In this document: positions 37,323-46,138 of the stretch, in pieces | Layout: each line of letters opens with the position of its first letter | How positions within the stretch are numbered: the stretch's first letter is position 1 | Source of the DNA: a bacterium SCSIO 12643 | Lineage (GTDB): Bacteria; Bacteroidota; Bacteroidia; Flavobacteriales_G; Salibacteraceae | Length of the DNA stretch: 64,000 bases | Reading direction: 5' to 3' | NCBI GenBank assembly: GCA_024398135.1 | Contig: CP073750.1 | Coordinates: 1,302,001 to 1,366,000, forward strand | Made by a program: the position numbers and the translations under genes | Notes under the pieces: model-generated | Told to the model about the DNA's origin: nothing | Databases searched by the model: none | The model's input: only the letters and a program-made list of their open reading frames with translations

Positions 37323-37660
37323 AATATCTTATCATTTTCGCATTTTTGATTTCCACTTCATGTGCCAATCAAAAGATCATTGAATCTCAACCCGATCCTG
37401 TTCCTACGCAAACACAAAAATGTGATGACGGTGTTTCAGCCACACTCAAAAAAATACAATTAGATGGTTGTAATTGGGTGATTGAGTTAGATCAAGAGGA
37501 AAAACTAGAACCTCAAAACATTAGAGACTTCCTTTCAGAATCTGACTTTAGCTCATCAAAAGAGTTTAAGGTTAAAATCCAGTATTACGAGACGAAATCT
37601 GCCAGCATTTGTATGGTGGGGAAAACTATCGCGATTACTTGTTTGGAAATTGTGCCTTAA
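37319..37660 (+). CDS. Small uncharacterised lipoprotein
   Basis: A 113-residue protein with a lipobox (STSC, Cys15), then a short linker rich in Pro/Gln/Thr and a compact domain with four further cysteines (KCDDG, LDGCNW, SICMVG and the near-terminal TCLEIV). These could form two disulfides in the periplasm. I do not recognise the family. It overlaps the preceding membrane protein gene by four bases (ATGA), which suggests a functional pair in the envelope. Confidence 0.6.
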   Translation: MKYLIIFAFLISTSCANQKIIESQPDPVPTQTQKCDDGVSATLKKIQLDGCNWVIELDQEEKLEPQNIRDFLSESDFSSSKEFKVKIQYYETKSASICMVGKTIAITCLEIVP

Positions 37661-37719
37661 TTGTGTCATAATCTGATCGAATTCTAATGCTTTTAACTCT
37701 TTAACATTTCCGCATGATA

Positions 37720-37727
37720 TACTTTTG
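37720..37727 (+). promoter_or_regulatory. -7 promoter box (TACTTTTG) five bases before the queA ATG
   Basis: TAnnTTTG match followed by CGGTC and then the ATG at 37733. A transcript starting at the usual distance would begin on or next to the start codon. Confidence 0.6.
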
Positions 37728-37732
37728 CGGTC

Positions 37733-38941
37733 ATGAAAAATCAGGTTCAAAATCTTTCCATTGGTGATTTCACTTATGAATTACCAGCTGATAGAATTGC
37801 AAAGAAACCAGCAGAGAATAGATCTGGATCAAAATTATTGATTTACGAGAATCAACATATTTCGGAGTCTACATTTGATCAGCTTCCACAAGTTTTAGAT
37901 CCAAATTCTCATTTAGTATTTAACAATACAAAAGTTGTTCAGGCGCGGATCATTTTCCAGAACCGAAATGGTCGTGATATTGAAATTTTCTGTCTGGAAC
38001 CCGCTGGAGAAAATATCGACTTGAGTATTGCCATGTCCACTCAAAAAAGCACACAATGGATTTGCTTAGTGGGAGGAGCTAAAAAATGGAAGGAGCCTTT
38101 TTTAGCTATTTCCGATCAAAATGGTTTTGAACTCAAAGCAGAGCTTACTGAAAGATTGGATGGTGAATTTCTCATTACATTTAACTGGACACCTGAACAA
38201 TTGACTTTTTCTGAGGTTTTGGAAAATGTAGGTAAGATTCCCTTACCGCCATATATCAAAAGGGATGTCACGGATTCTGATAAAGACCGATATCAAACGG
38301 TCTTTGCCAAAGAAGAAGGTTCAGTTGCAGCTCCAACTGCGGGGCTACATTTCACAAAGAATATTCTCCACCAACTCCAAAGTCAACAAATTTCATCCTC
38401 ACAAATTACATTACATGTGGGAGCCGGAACCTTCAAACCGGTATCTTCAGATACCATGAAAGATCATCCCATGCACGCAGAATGGATAGAAGTAGATCTT
38501 TCTACTATTCAGGAATTGGCTACTACCGACAAAAGGATCACACCGGTTGGAACGACATCTATGCGTACCTTAGAAAGTTTATATTGGTTTGGTGTAAAAA
38601 TATTGACTCATCCAGAAACTAATCTCTCCGAACTAGGACAATGGGACGCTTATGAACTTCCTCAAGATTATTCTAAAACAGAAGCTCTAAATGCACTTGC
38701 TGGTTATCTTGAAGCAAATAAAGTCACGCATTTTATGGCAAAGTCCAGATTAATCATTGCTCCAGGATATACGCCAAGAATTTGTGGTGCTTTGATCACC
38801 AACTTCCACCAACCGGGTAGTACTCTTTTACTATTGGTTTCAGCATTGGTTGGTGAAAATTGGAAAGACATCTACCAATACGCACTTCAAAATGATTTCC
38901 GTTTCTTAAGTTACGGGGATTCGAATTATTTAAAGTTTTAA
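37733..38941 (+). CDS. queA: SAM:tRNA ribosyltransferase-isomerase (QueA family, long form)
   Basis: QueA transfers and isomerises the ribosyl part of SAM onto preQ1 in tRNA to make epoxyqueuosine. Family landmarks are FNNTKVVQARI, PTAGLHFT, HVGAGTFKPV and TTSMRTLES, with GSTLLLLVSALVG and FLSYGDSNYL at the end. It is 402 residues against about 340-350 for typical QueA; the extra 50-60 residues lie mainly between the LES motif and the PGYTPRICGALITNFHQPGS segment. MHAEWIEV replaces the usual MHSEYY. It may be a QueA paralog with changed substrate or tRNA choice. purN follows 29 bases later. Confidence 0.88.
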   Translation: MKNQVQNLSIGDFTYELPADRIAKKPAENRSGSKLLIYENQHISESTFDQLPQVLDPNSHLVFNNTKVVQARIIFQNRNGRDIEIFCLEPAGENIDLSIAMSTQKSTQWICLVGGAKKWKEPFLAISDQNGFELKAELTERLDGEFLITFNWTPEQLTFSEVLENVGKIPLPPYIKRDVTDSDKDRYQTVFAKEEGSVAAPTAGLHFTKNILHQLQSQQISSSQITLHVGAGTFKPVSSDTMKDHPMHAEWIEVDLSTIQELATTDKRITPVGTTSMRTLESLYWFGVKILTHPETNLSELGQWDAYELPQDYSKTEALNALAGYLEANKVTHFMAKSRLIIAPGYTPRICGALITNFHQPGSTLLLLVSALVGENWKDIYQYALQNDFRFLSYGDSNYLKF

Positions 38942-38970
38942 AACGGAATACAATTTAACATAAAACGACT

Positions 38971-39537
38971 ATGAAAAACATTGCCATATTTGCTTCCGGT
39001 TCGGGCACCAATGCTCAAAAAATCATGGAACATTTTGAAAATGAGTCAGATGTTCAGATAAGCTTGATTTTGGTAAACAATCCCAACGCTGGAGTGATTC
39101 AAAGAGCTAAAAAGTTCAATGTACCGGTAGTTAAATTCAACCGACAACAATTCAGTTATAGTGATGAAATTGTCAACGTTTTATTATCTCATCAAATTGA
39201 TTTAGTTGTACTCGCTGGTTTTTTATGGTTGGTTCCTCAAAACATGGTAGCCGCTTTTCCAGACCAGATCATTAATATCCATCCTGCATTACTTCCAAAA
39301 TACGGAGGAAAAGGGATGTATGGTCATCATGTTCATGAAGCTGTTATTGCAGCTAAAGAAAAAGAAAGTGGAATTACAATTCACTATGTGAACGAAAAAT
39401 ATGATGATGGAAATATTATCGCACAATATAAATGTGAAGTCTCTCCTACTGACACACCAGATTCGTTAGCCCATAACATTCACAAGTTGGAACACCAGTA
39501 TTTTCCTAAAGTCATTGAAAACATATTAAATAGTTAA
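38971..39537 (+). CDS. purN: Phosphoribosylglycinamide formyltransferase
   Basis: A 188-residue GAR transformylase that adds a formyl group from 10-formyl-THF in purine synthesis. FASGSGTNAQKI binds the ribonucleotide phosphate, and NIHPALLPKYGGKGMYG carries the catalytic Asn and His. The third active-site residue, an aspartate, is in VNEKYDDGNII. Length and motifs are those of the standard PurN. Confidence 0.95.
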   Translation: MKNIAIFASGSGTNAQKIMEHFENESDVQISLILVNNPNAGVIQRAKKFNVPVVKFNRQQFSYSDEIVNVLLSHQIDLVVLAGFLWLVPQNMVAAFPDQIINIHPALLPKYGGKGMYGHHVHEAVIAAKEKESGITIHYVNEKYDDGNIIAQYKCEVSPTDTPDSLAHNIHKLEHQYFPKVIENILNS

Positions 39538-39545
39538 TAAAGAAC

Positions 39546-39553
39546 TAACTTTG
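39546..39553 (+). promoter_or_regulatory. -7 promoter box (TAACTTTG) of the marC-like gene
   Basis: TAnnTTTG match starting eight bases after the purN stop codon and ending 42 bases before the next ATG. Confidence 0.45.
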
Positions 39554-39595
39554 GTATGAAATCGATGTACTCCATTTGCATTTAAAACAAACATC

Positions 39596-40174
39596 ATGAA
39601 TCTTGATTTAAACCAAATTTTACCAGCTACGATGATTTTATTTGCGGTAGTTGATATCATTGGCTCTATTCCAATGATCATTGACTTAAGGCAAAAAGTC
39701 GGACATATTCAATCAGAAAAAGCAAGTATTGTTTCGGCCGTTATTATGATCGCTTTTGTCTTCATTGGCGAAAGTATCTTAAAGATCATTGGCATTGATG
39801 TTTACTCTTTTGCGGTAGCGGGTGCATTTGTACTTTTAGCTTTAGCACTTGAAATGGTTCTTGGGATTACGATCTTTAAAGATGATGTTCCTGCATCAGC
39901 TGCGGTATTTCCATTGGCATTCCCGTTAATTGCAGGAGCTGGTTCTTTAACCACCATTTTAGCACTTAAATCCGAATTTGACACCAGTAATATTATTGTA
40001 GCAATTATCCTTAATATTGTTGTGGTTTATGGTGTTCTTAAATCTTCAGCGAAAATTGAACAAATCATTGGTGTCAATGGAATTAAAATCATCCGTAAAG
40101 TATTTGGGGTTATTCTTTTGGCTATTTCGGTTAAGCTTTTTGCCAACAACATCCCATTATTACTTAATCAATAA
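39596..40174 (+). CDS. MarC-family integral membrane protein
   Basis: A 192-residue inner-membrane protein with six hydrophobic segments and the MarC-type opening (PATMILFAVVDIIGSIPMII), a GESILKIIGID loop and the FPLAFPLIAGAGSLTTIL segment. MarC/UPF0056 proteins have no established transport substrate, and the old link to antibiotic resistance is not supported for the family. It lies nine bases ahead of the GH3 gene and is likely co-transcribed with it. Confidence 0.92.
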   Translation: MNLDLNQILPATMILFAVVDIIGSIPMIIDLRQKVGHIQSEKASIVSAVIMIAFVFIGESILKIIGIDVYSFAVAGAFVLLALALEMVLGITIFKDDVPASAAVFPLAFPLIAGAGSLTTILALKSEFDTSNIIVAIILNIVVVYGVLKSSAKIEQIIGVNGIKIIRKVFGVILLAISVKLFANNIPLLLNQ

Positions 40175-40183
40175 TCGAAACTT

Positions 40184-41683
40184 ATGAGTATAAAATCATT
40201 TGCCGGAAAGCTTTATGCTCAAATTATGGTCAACAAATTGCGGAAAGTATCCGCAAAACCAATTGACCATCAACAAAAAATATTTCATCAGTTAATTCAG
40301 GAAGCTTCTAATACTACTTTTGGAAAGGATCATCAGTTTGAGGACATCAACAATTATGAGGATTTTAAAAAACTGGTTCCGGTTAGAGATTACGAAGCTT
40401 TAAAAGAATACATTCAAAAATCGGTAGACGGCCAAGCTGATATTTTGTGGCCAGGACGTCCTGCGTATTTTTGTAAAACTTCTGGAACCACTTCAGGTGC
40501 CAAGTACATCCCCATTTCGAAAGACTCTATTGCCCATCATGTAGATGCAGCCAAAATGGCGCTACTGTGTTATGTAAAAGAATCCGGTAAAGCAGATTTC
40601 TTAGATGGCAAAATGATTTTCTTACAAGGGAGTCCGGAGCTCAGTGATTTGAACGGAACTCCATTAGGTAGATTATCTGGGATTACTGCGCACTGGGTAC
40701 CGTCATATCTTCAAAAAAACAGACTTCCCAGTTGGGAAACTAATATGATCGATGATTGGGAAACGAAGGTAGATGCTATTGTTGAAGAGACTATTCCGGA
40801 AGATCTTCGATTGATCAGTGGTATTCCTTCCTGGGTTCAAATGTATTTTGAAAAACTCGTTGAAACATCTGGAAAGTCGACAGTAGCAGAAGTGTTTCCA
40901 AATTTCTCTTTGTTTGTACATGGTGGGGTGAATTACAAACCTTATCAAGCCATTTTTGAGAAACTGATAGGCAAAAAGATTCCATCTATAGAAACCTATC
41001 CCGCTTCCGAGGGATTCATCGCTTTTCAGGACACCCAAAATGAGCAAGGTTTACTATTAAATGTAGATGCAGGGATTTTCTTTGAGTTTATTCCTGTGGA
41101 TGAATTCTTTGATGAACAGCCAACCAGAGTCAGTCTTCAAGATGTTAAATTGGATGTCAACTACGCCATCATATTAAACACTAACGCAGGTTTATGGGGA
41201 TACAATATCGGTGATACGGTGAAATTTGTTTCACTTAGACCATATAGAATTGTAGTAACCGGTCGGATCAAACATTTCACTTCAGCCTTTGGTGAGCATG
41301 TCATTGCAGAGGAGGTAGAACAATCTATGAACGAGGTTATTCCTCAATTTGATATTCGGGTACGTGAATTTCATTTAGCACCTCAAATTGCACCTACCGA
41401 TGGACTACCTTATCATGAATGGTTTATTGAATTTGATCAGGAACCTGCCAATATTGATGCACTACGTTTGAAATTAGATCAAACTCTACAAAACAAAAAC
41501 CCGTATTATAAAGATCTGATTACCGGTAAAGTTTTAACGCCTCTTAAAATCACGAAGATTGAAAAAGACGGATTCTTAAATATGATGAAATCCAGAGGTA
41601 AGTTAGGCGGGCAAAATAAAATTCCTAGATTATCGAATGATCGGGTTGTCGCTGATTTATTATCAGAATATAAACTTTCCTAA
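40184..41683 (+). CDS. GH3-family acyl-amido synthetase-like protein
   Basis: A 499-residue member of the GH3 family, named from plant auxin-responsive enzymes that adenylate an acyl acid and couple it to an amino acid. TSGTTSGAKYIPIS (about 102-115) is the ATP-binding P-loop-like motif, YPASEGF (near 272-278) the second nucleotide site, and VVTGRIKHFTSAFGEHV the hinge motif. GH3 homologs are widespread in Bacteroidota but their substrates are unknown. The 3' end overlaps the convergent T9SS gene by four bases. Confidence 0.9.
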   Translation: MSIKSFAGKLYAQIMVNKLRKVSAKPIDHQQKIFHQLIQEASNTTFGKDHQFEDINNYEDFKKLVPVRDYEALKEYIQKSVDGQADILWPGRPAYFCKTSGTTSGAKYIPISKDSIAHHVDAAKMALLCYVKESGKADFLDGKMIFLQGSPELSDLNGTPLGRLSGITAHWVPSYLQKNRLPSWETNMIDDWETKVDAIVEETIPEDLRLISGIPSWVQMYFEKLVETSGKSTVAEVFPNFSLFVHGGVNYKPYQAIFEKLIGKKIPSIETYPASEGFIAFQDTQNEQGLLLNVDAGIFFEFIPVDEFFDEQPTRVSLQDVKLDVNYAIILNTNAGLWGYNIGDTVKFVSLRPYRIVVTGRIKHFTSAFGEHVIAEEVEQSMNEVIPQFDIRVREFHLAPQIAPTDGLPYHEWFIEFDQEPANIDALRLKLDQTLQNKNPYYKDLITGKVLTPLKITKIEKDGFLNMMKSRGKLGGQNKIPRLSNDRVVADLLSEYKLS

Positions 41684-44600
41684 TTCTTACGATTCAGGGT
41701 GATATAACCTGTTTTATTGACATTCTCGCCATCATATCTACAGTAGCTTAGAATGTAATAATACACTCCATCAGAAACTTCTTGTCCAGTTTTTTCCATA
41801 GTTCCATCCCAACTTTCTTCCTGACTTTCCAGTTCTGCAACTAAGATGCCCCAACGGTTATAAATTTCTACTTTAAAACATGTTGCTCCCAATATTTTTA
41901 TGGAGAAATAATCATTTATTCCATCACCATTTGGCGTGAATACATTAGTAATTTCAATGTCATCACAATCTTCCGTAGAAATCGTAACCGAAGCATACTC
42001 ACTATAACATGGTGGTTTCTCTGTACGCACATAGAATGTGGTGGTAGAAGTCAAATTTTGCAATAACGAATCTCCTGAATGAATAGGTGGGGAACCTAAA
42101 GGGCTGTACCAAACGATTGAATCTGCTCCTGCTGACGCATACATCGTTACATCTGTTCCTGCACAAATCAGAGTATCATCCGATATTGTTGGAATAGTTA
42201 AATGATTCGAATCCATCTGCACATTAAAAGTATCGGAATATGCCTCACACCCAAATGAATCAGTGGTCATCAATGCATAGGTACCACTTTCGTATACGGT
42301 TAAAGTTGGTGTTTGCTCATTCCCGGGATACCATGTATACTGGTTCATTCCCGTTACTTGTGCTTTTAGCACTACTGAGTCACCTTCACAAAAATGTTGT
42401 GCGCCAATGGCAGTTATCGGTGCAAACGTATCAGGAATAATCACTTTAATTGGGTCCGCAATTCCTGGGCAGCCCACACTATCCGTAACAGTTAAACCGT
42501 ATGTTCCGGCCTGATAAATTGTGATTTGTTGCGTGGTGTCTTGGTTTGGACTCCATTGATATTGATCCATTCCCGGTGTTCCGGTTAATGTCAGCGAATC
42601 TCCTGAACAAAATCCCAGGGCAGATGAAGAAATCCCAGCTGTAACCACCACTTGCGTAACCGTAACGGTATCAGATGCCACACACCCTGTAGAATCTACT
42701 ACAGATAAAGTATAGGTTCCTCCACTGTTGACCGAAATACTTTGGGTTGTTTGATTTCCTGGCGTCCACGCGTAACTTGCCATTCCCGGCAATCCTGAGA
42801 GTATTGTAGTGGAATCCTCACAAATCAAATCCTTTCCACTTATTTGGGCAAGGACCGCACTGGAATGAATGGTAATACTCGCATATGTTGAAATCCCACA
42901 AGACGTAATTTTACAAGTATATGTCCCGGCAGAATCAATCACCTGGGTCATACCACTTCCTGCCAAAGGTGCTTGCCACTCTATAATACTATTGCTAGTG
43001 GCCTGAACCGATATTAATGTAGAGTCTCCCGGACAAATAAAAGTATCTCCGGTTGGAATCAACATTGGTGTGGTATACTGTTCCAGAATAATCGTGTTCG
43101 AAACCAATCCACAACTATCAGAATCATTGACTACCGTATAATATTGTCCAGGGTCGGTAACGAAAATGAATGATCCGCCCGGAATAGGGCCATTGGGACC
43201 TTCCCAGAAATTCCCATTGAGCTGATCACAACTCAGGACGACCGAATCATTTGGGCATATAATTGTATTCCCAGCCGTTATCGTGGGCTGGGGCTTTTCC
43301 TGGATCGTTATGCTCTCCATGACCGTCATCTGGGCCGTACAACCATAAATATTGGTATCATACACTGAAGACGTCACCATATATACGCCAGACTGCCATA
43401 CATAAATAGAACTATCGGTCAATCCATTAACTCCAGGGCCAGTCCAGGTATAATTCGGGCCGCCCATTGCCGTAATCATAACAGAATCACCAGGACAATA
43501 AAACGGACCTCCTACAATGGTATCTGTGAATGGAGTAATTACCGGGGATGGATTCACCATAACATAAATAGTTTTCGAAACAATAAAGGTATCCTTCATA
43601 CAAAAGTTTTCTCGAATCAACATCGCTGATATCGTATAAGTTCCTGTAGTCGAAGGGTTGAAAAACGCATATGTTCCACAAGAGGTGGTAAATGGCACTA
43701 CTGGATTTACGGTCCAATAGGTCAAAATACTATATGCCGGATCACCCAGACATAATGGAGCTCCTGATGGATTTAGCACACTATCATATAACTGTACAGA
43801 AAAGGCTTCCGCGTCACAAACCGATACGGTATCATCCGCTTTTATCTCCAAATCAAATGGAGGCAAGGAAGTGTAAATACTCACATTTACCTGATTGTAA
43901 ATCTCACATCCATTTGGCCCTTGAATATGAAACTGATATACACCTGTTGCTGTTGCAGTAATCACAGAATCATATACCCCGCCAGCCGGTAATCCTGGCC
44001 CAGTCCACCAATACAAATTTGAAGGATCAAAACCGCTTCCTGTAATCACAACAGAATCCGGATGGCATAATTCTATTTGTTGCGTAACCAGCGCATTGAC
44101 ATTCACCTGTTCATCATCACTAATTAAAGGTGTATTAGGCGAAGACTCGATAACGACCTCCACAGAATCTATGGTTGAAAAACAACCATCTCCTGAGGTT
44201 TGGGTCACAAAATAGGTTCCGGACGTATTCACCAAAACATTGGGTGTTCCGGCTATAGGTGCTCCTCCCGACCAGTTAAAAATAGGAACAGGTCCTGCTG
44301 ATGCGCAAAAAGATGATATCGGATGTAATACTGCGGTGTTACAGTTCGTAATCGTATCCGGGCACAGCGAATCAATGCACACACTTACCGGATCTCGCTG
44401 ACATCCACTTCCTGTTCTGATATAGTAATCATACGGTTCTCTGTTTGAATCAAATCCATTTAAAATAAAAACATCACTATTTCCTCCTGACCCCATTTGA
44501 TAAAACTTCCCATAGTCAGGATCACCACAATAAGGTGAGTTTCCATTACAACTTATATCACTCCATAAAGCAAGATTGGTTGAACTAAAATTGGAAGAAA

Positions 44601-45933
44601 CAGGAATATTTATAGAACCATGAAAACTTCCTGCCGCATGAATCTGTCCAAAAGCATTGGCCGCAACGCCAAAACATTTATCCTCTGCTTGACCTCCGGC
44701 ATGACGGCTATATTGCCAGGTTCCAGAAGAATTATACTTGGTTACATAAATATCAAATCCTCCAACAGAGTTAAAAATTGCAGATCCATATGCATCTGAA
44801 TACTCATCCAGTTTACACTTAAAGTGTCCTCCTATATATACATTCCCACCATTATCTACTGCAATATTTTTGGAAGTGAGATCACTATCTGAGCCATCAG
44901 ATTCCGCCCACTGGAATGTACCTCCACTATTGTATTTTGCTATAAAAACCCTTTCGGAATAGGTATTCGTTAAAATATTATTTGGCGGGCCGAAAAATGT
45001 GAGGCCTCCGGTAAAATCTCCTGTTAAATGACTATTCCCATTGCTGGATACCGCAATTCCATTCACTATATTTGAAGCAGCCGCTCCAATAGTTCTAAAC
45101 CATTGTTCAGCTCCTGTAGAATTGAATTTGATCAGGAAAATCGCATTTAGCATTTGATTATTATGCTGTACATCGAATGTAATGGTATCACTAAAATGTC
45201 CGGTTACATAGACATTACCATTATTATCACATCCCAGATCCACTCCTCGATTATTATAGTTTCCCTTCCCGGATTTAGCCCATTGAAAAGCTCCGGTCGA
45301 ATTCAATTTAGTTACAAAAACATTTGACGTGGTATTTGGACTTGTAAGTGTTGTGGTTCCAAATGTAGCAGAACCTTTATATGACCCGGTAACAAATACT
45401 CCTCCGGTATTATTAAATGATATTCCTGATCCCTGATCAGCACCAGTTCCACCAGCTTGTTTTACCCATTGCAACACACCCGCATTATCATACATTGCAA
45501 TAAATATATCTTGTAAACCTGAAGAAGTAATAGTTGTCGTTCCAAATGTGGCTGAACCATTAAAATAACCGGTCACATATGTATTTCCTAAAAAATCTGC
45601 TGCAATGGCTAATCCTCTATCAGATCCTGTTCCTCCTGCTTTCTGCGCCCAAACAAAATTCCCCTGATTATCTGTTTTTACCACGAAAATATCTGTAGAT
45701 CCTGAAGAGGTTAAAGAAGTCGTCCCAAATGTGGCAGTTCCGGTAAAATAACCTGTGGTATATGTATTTCCTTGTCCATCGACTGCTATATCATAAGCCT
45801 CATCAATGGTTATACCTCCTCCTCTTTGCATCCAATAGGGTGTTTGTGCCTGTGTGACGGATCCCAAAAAGATCGACAATACACACATCCACATGAGATT
45901 GGCAAAGTCTCGGTAAGTATAATTTTTAATCAA
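41680..45933 (-). CDS. SBBP-repeat surface protein with T9SS type B C-terminal domain
   Basis: A 1417-residue exported protein. A signal peptide ends at VTQAQ. Residues about 35-460 are SBBP-type beta-propeller repeats, with the unit Y-x-T-G-x-F/Y-x-G-x-x-x-F-G followed by D-I-F-x-x-K/Y repeated seven or more times. A long region of PKD/Ig-like strands with WTGPG and Y-x-W-x-P-G motifs and many cysteines follows, and the last 90 residues are a gliding-associated type B T9SS signal (VFTPNGDGINDYF, YNRWGILV, SWDGT). It is a probable surface or released protein. Its stop codon overlaps the GH3 stop on the other strand. Confidence 0.9.
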   Translation of the reverse strand: MIKNYTYRDFANLMWMCVLSIFLGSVTQAQTPYWMQRGGGITIDEAYDIAVDGQGNTYTTGYFTGTATFGTTSLTSSGSTDIFVVKTDNQGNFVWAQKAGGTGSDRGLAIAADFLGNTYVTGYFNGSATFGTTTITSSGLQDIFIAMYDNAGVLQWVKQAGGTGADQGSGISFNNTGGVFVTGSYKGSATFGTTTLTSPNTTSNVFVTKLNSTGAFQWAKSGKGNYNNRGVDLGCDNNGNVYVTGHFSDTITFDVQHNNQMLNAIFLIKFNSTGAEQWFRTIGAAASNIVNGIAVSSNGNSHLTGDFTGGLTFFGPPNNILTNTYSERVFIAKYNSGGTFQWAESDGSDSDLTSKNIAVDNGGNVYIGGHFKCKLDEYSDAYGSAIFNSVGGFDIYVTKYNSSGTWQYSRHAGGQAEDKCFGVAANAFGQIHAAGSFHGSINIPVSSNFSSTNLALWSDISCNGNSPYCGDPDYGKFYQMGSGGNSDVFILNGFDSNREPYDYYIRTGSGCQRDPVSVCIDSLCPDTITNCNTAVLHPISSFCASAGPVPIFNWSGGAPIAGTPNVLVNTSGTYFVTQTSGDGCFSTIDSVEVVIESSPNTPLISDDEQVNVNALVTQQIELCHPDSVVITGSGFDPSNLYWWTGPGLPAGGVYDSVITATATGVYQFHIQGPNGCEIYNQVNVSIYTSLPPFDLEIKADDTVSVCDAEAFSVQLYDSVLNPSGAPLCLGDPAYSILTYWTVNPVVPFTTSCGTYAFFNPSTTGTYTISAMLIRENFCMKDTFIVSKTIYVMVNPSPVITPFTDTIVGGPFYCPGDSVMITAMGGPNYTWTGPGVNGLTDSSIYVWQSGVYMVTSSVYDTNIYGCTAQMTVMESITIQEKPQPTITAGNTIICPNDSVVLSCDQLNGNFWEGPNGPIPGGSFIFVTDPGQYYTVVNDSDSCGLVSNTIILEQYTTPMLIPTGDTFICPGDSTLISVQATSNSIIEWQAPLAGSGMTQVIDSAGTYTCKITSCGISTYASITIHSSAVLAQISGKDLICEDSTTILSGLPGMASYAWTPGNQTTQSISVNSGGTYTLSVVDSTGCVASDTVTVTQVVVTAGISSSALGFCSGDSLTLTGTPGMDQYQWSPNQDTTQQITIYQAGTYGLTVTDSVGCPGIADPIKVIIPDTFAPITAIGAQHFCEGDSVVLKAQVTGMNQYTWYPGNEQTPTLTVYESGTYALMTTDSFGCEAYSDTFNVQMDSNHLTIPTISDDTLICAGTDVTMYASAGADSIVWYSPLGSPPIHSGDSLLQNLTSTTTFYVRTEKPPCYSEYASVTISTEDCDDIEITNVFTPNGDGINDYFSIKILGATCFKVEIYNRWGILVAELESQEESWDGTMEKTGQEVSDGVYYYILSYCRYDGENVNKTGYITLNRKN

Positions 45934-46109
45934 AAAAGGTCTTTTTAAAGATGAATAATTTTATCCTTTGATCTTTGACGACAAAGTATATAAGTAGGTT
46001 GTCTCTTTCCCGAGCAATATACGAAGAGCCAATGAGTTATTCAAATCTACTTTTTATCCCTACTTAGATTATTTTAACAATTAATAAAAGTCAGATATGG
46101 AGAAAAATT

Positions 46110-46117
46110 TACTTTTG
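46110..46117 (+). promoter_or_regulatory. -7 promoter box (TACTTTTG) of the TetR-MBL module
   Basis: TAnnTTTG match 21 bases before the GTG start at 46139, its final G shared with the first operator. Confidence 0.6.
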
Positions 46118-46132
46118 TAAGTAATTACTCAC
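46117..46132. promoter_or_regulatory. Candidate TetR operator 1
   Basis: GTAAGTAATTACTCAC is symmetric at seven of eight pairs about its centre. It directly follows the -7 box, covering the likely transcript start, and shares a 13-base core (AGTAATTACTCAC) with operator 2 before the neighbouring gene. Confidence 0.6.
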
Positions 46133-46138
46133 AACACT

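Noticed and set aside
41680-45933. CRISPR-like repeats in the SBBP gene
   Set aside because: The repeats are degenerate, coding, in frame and differ in spacing, as expected for protein repeats and not for a CRISPR array.
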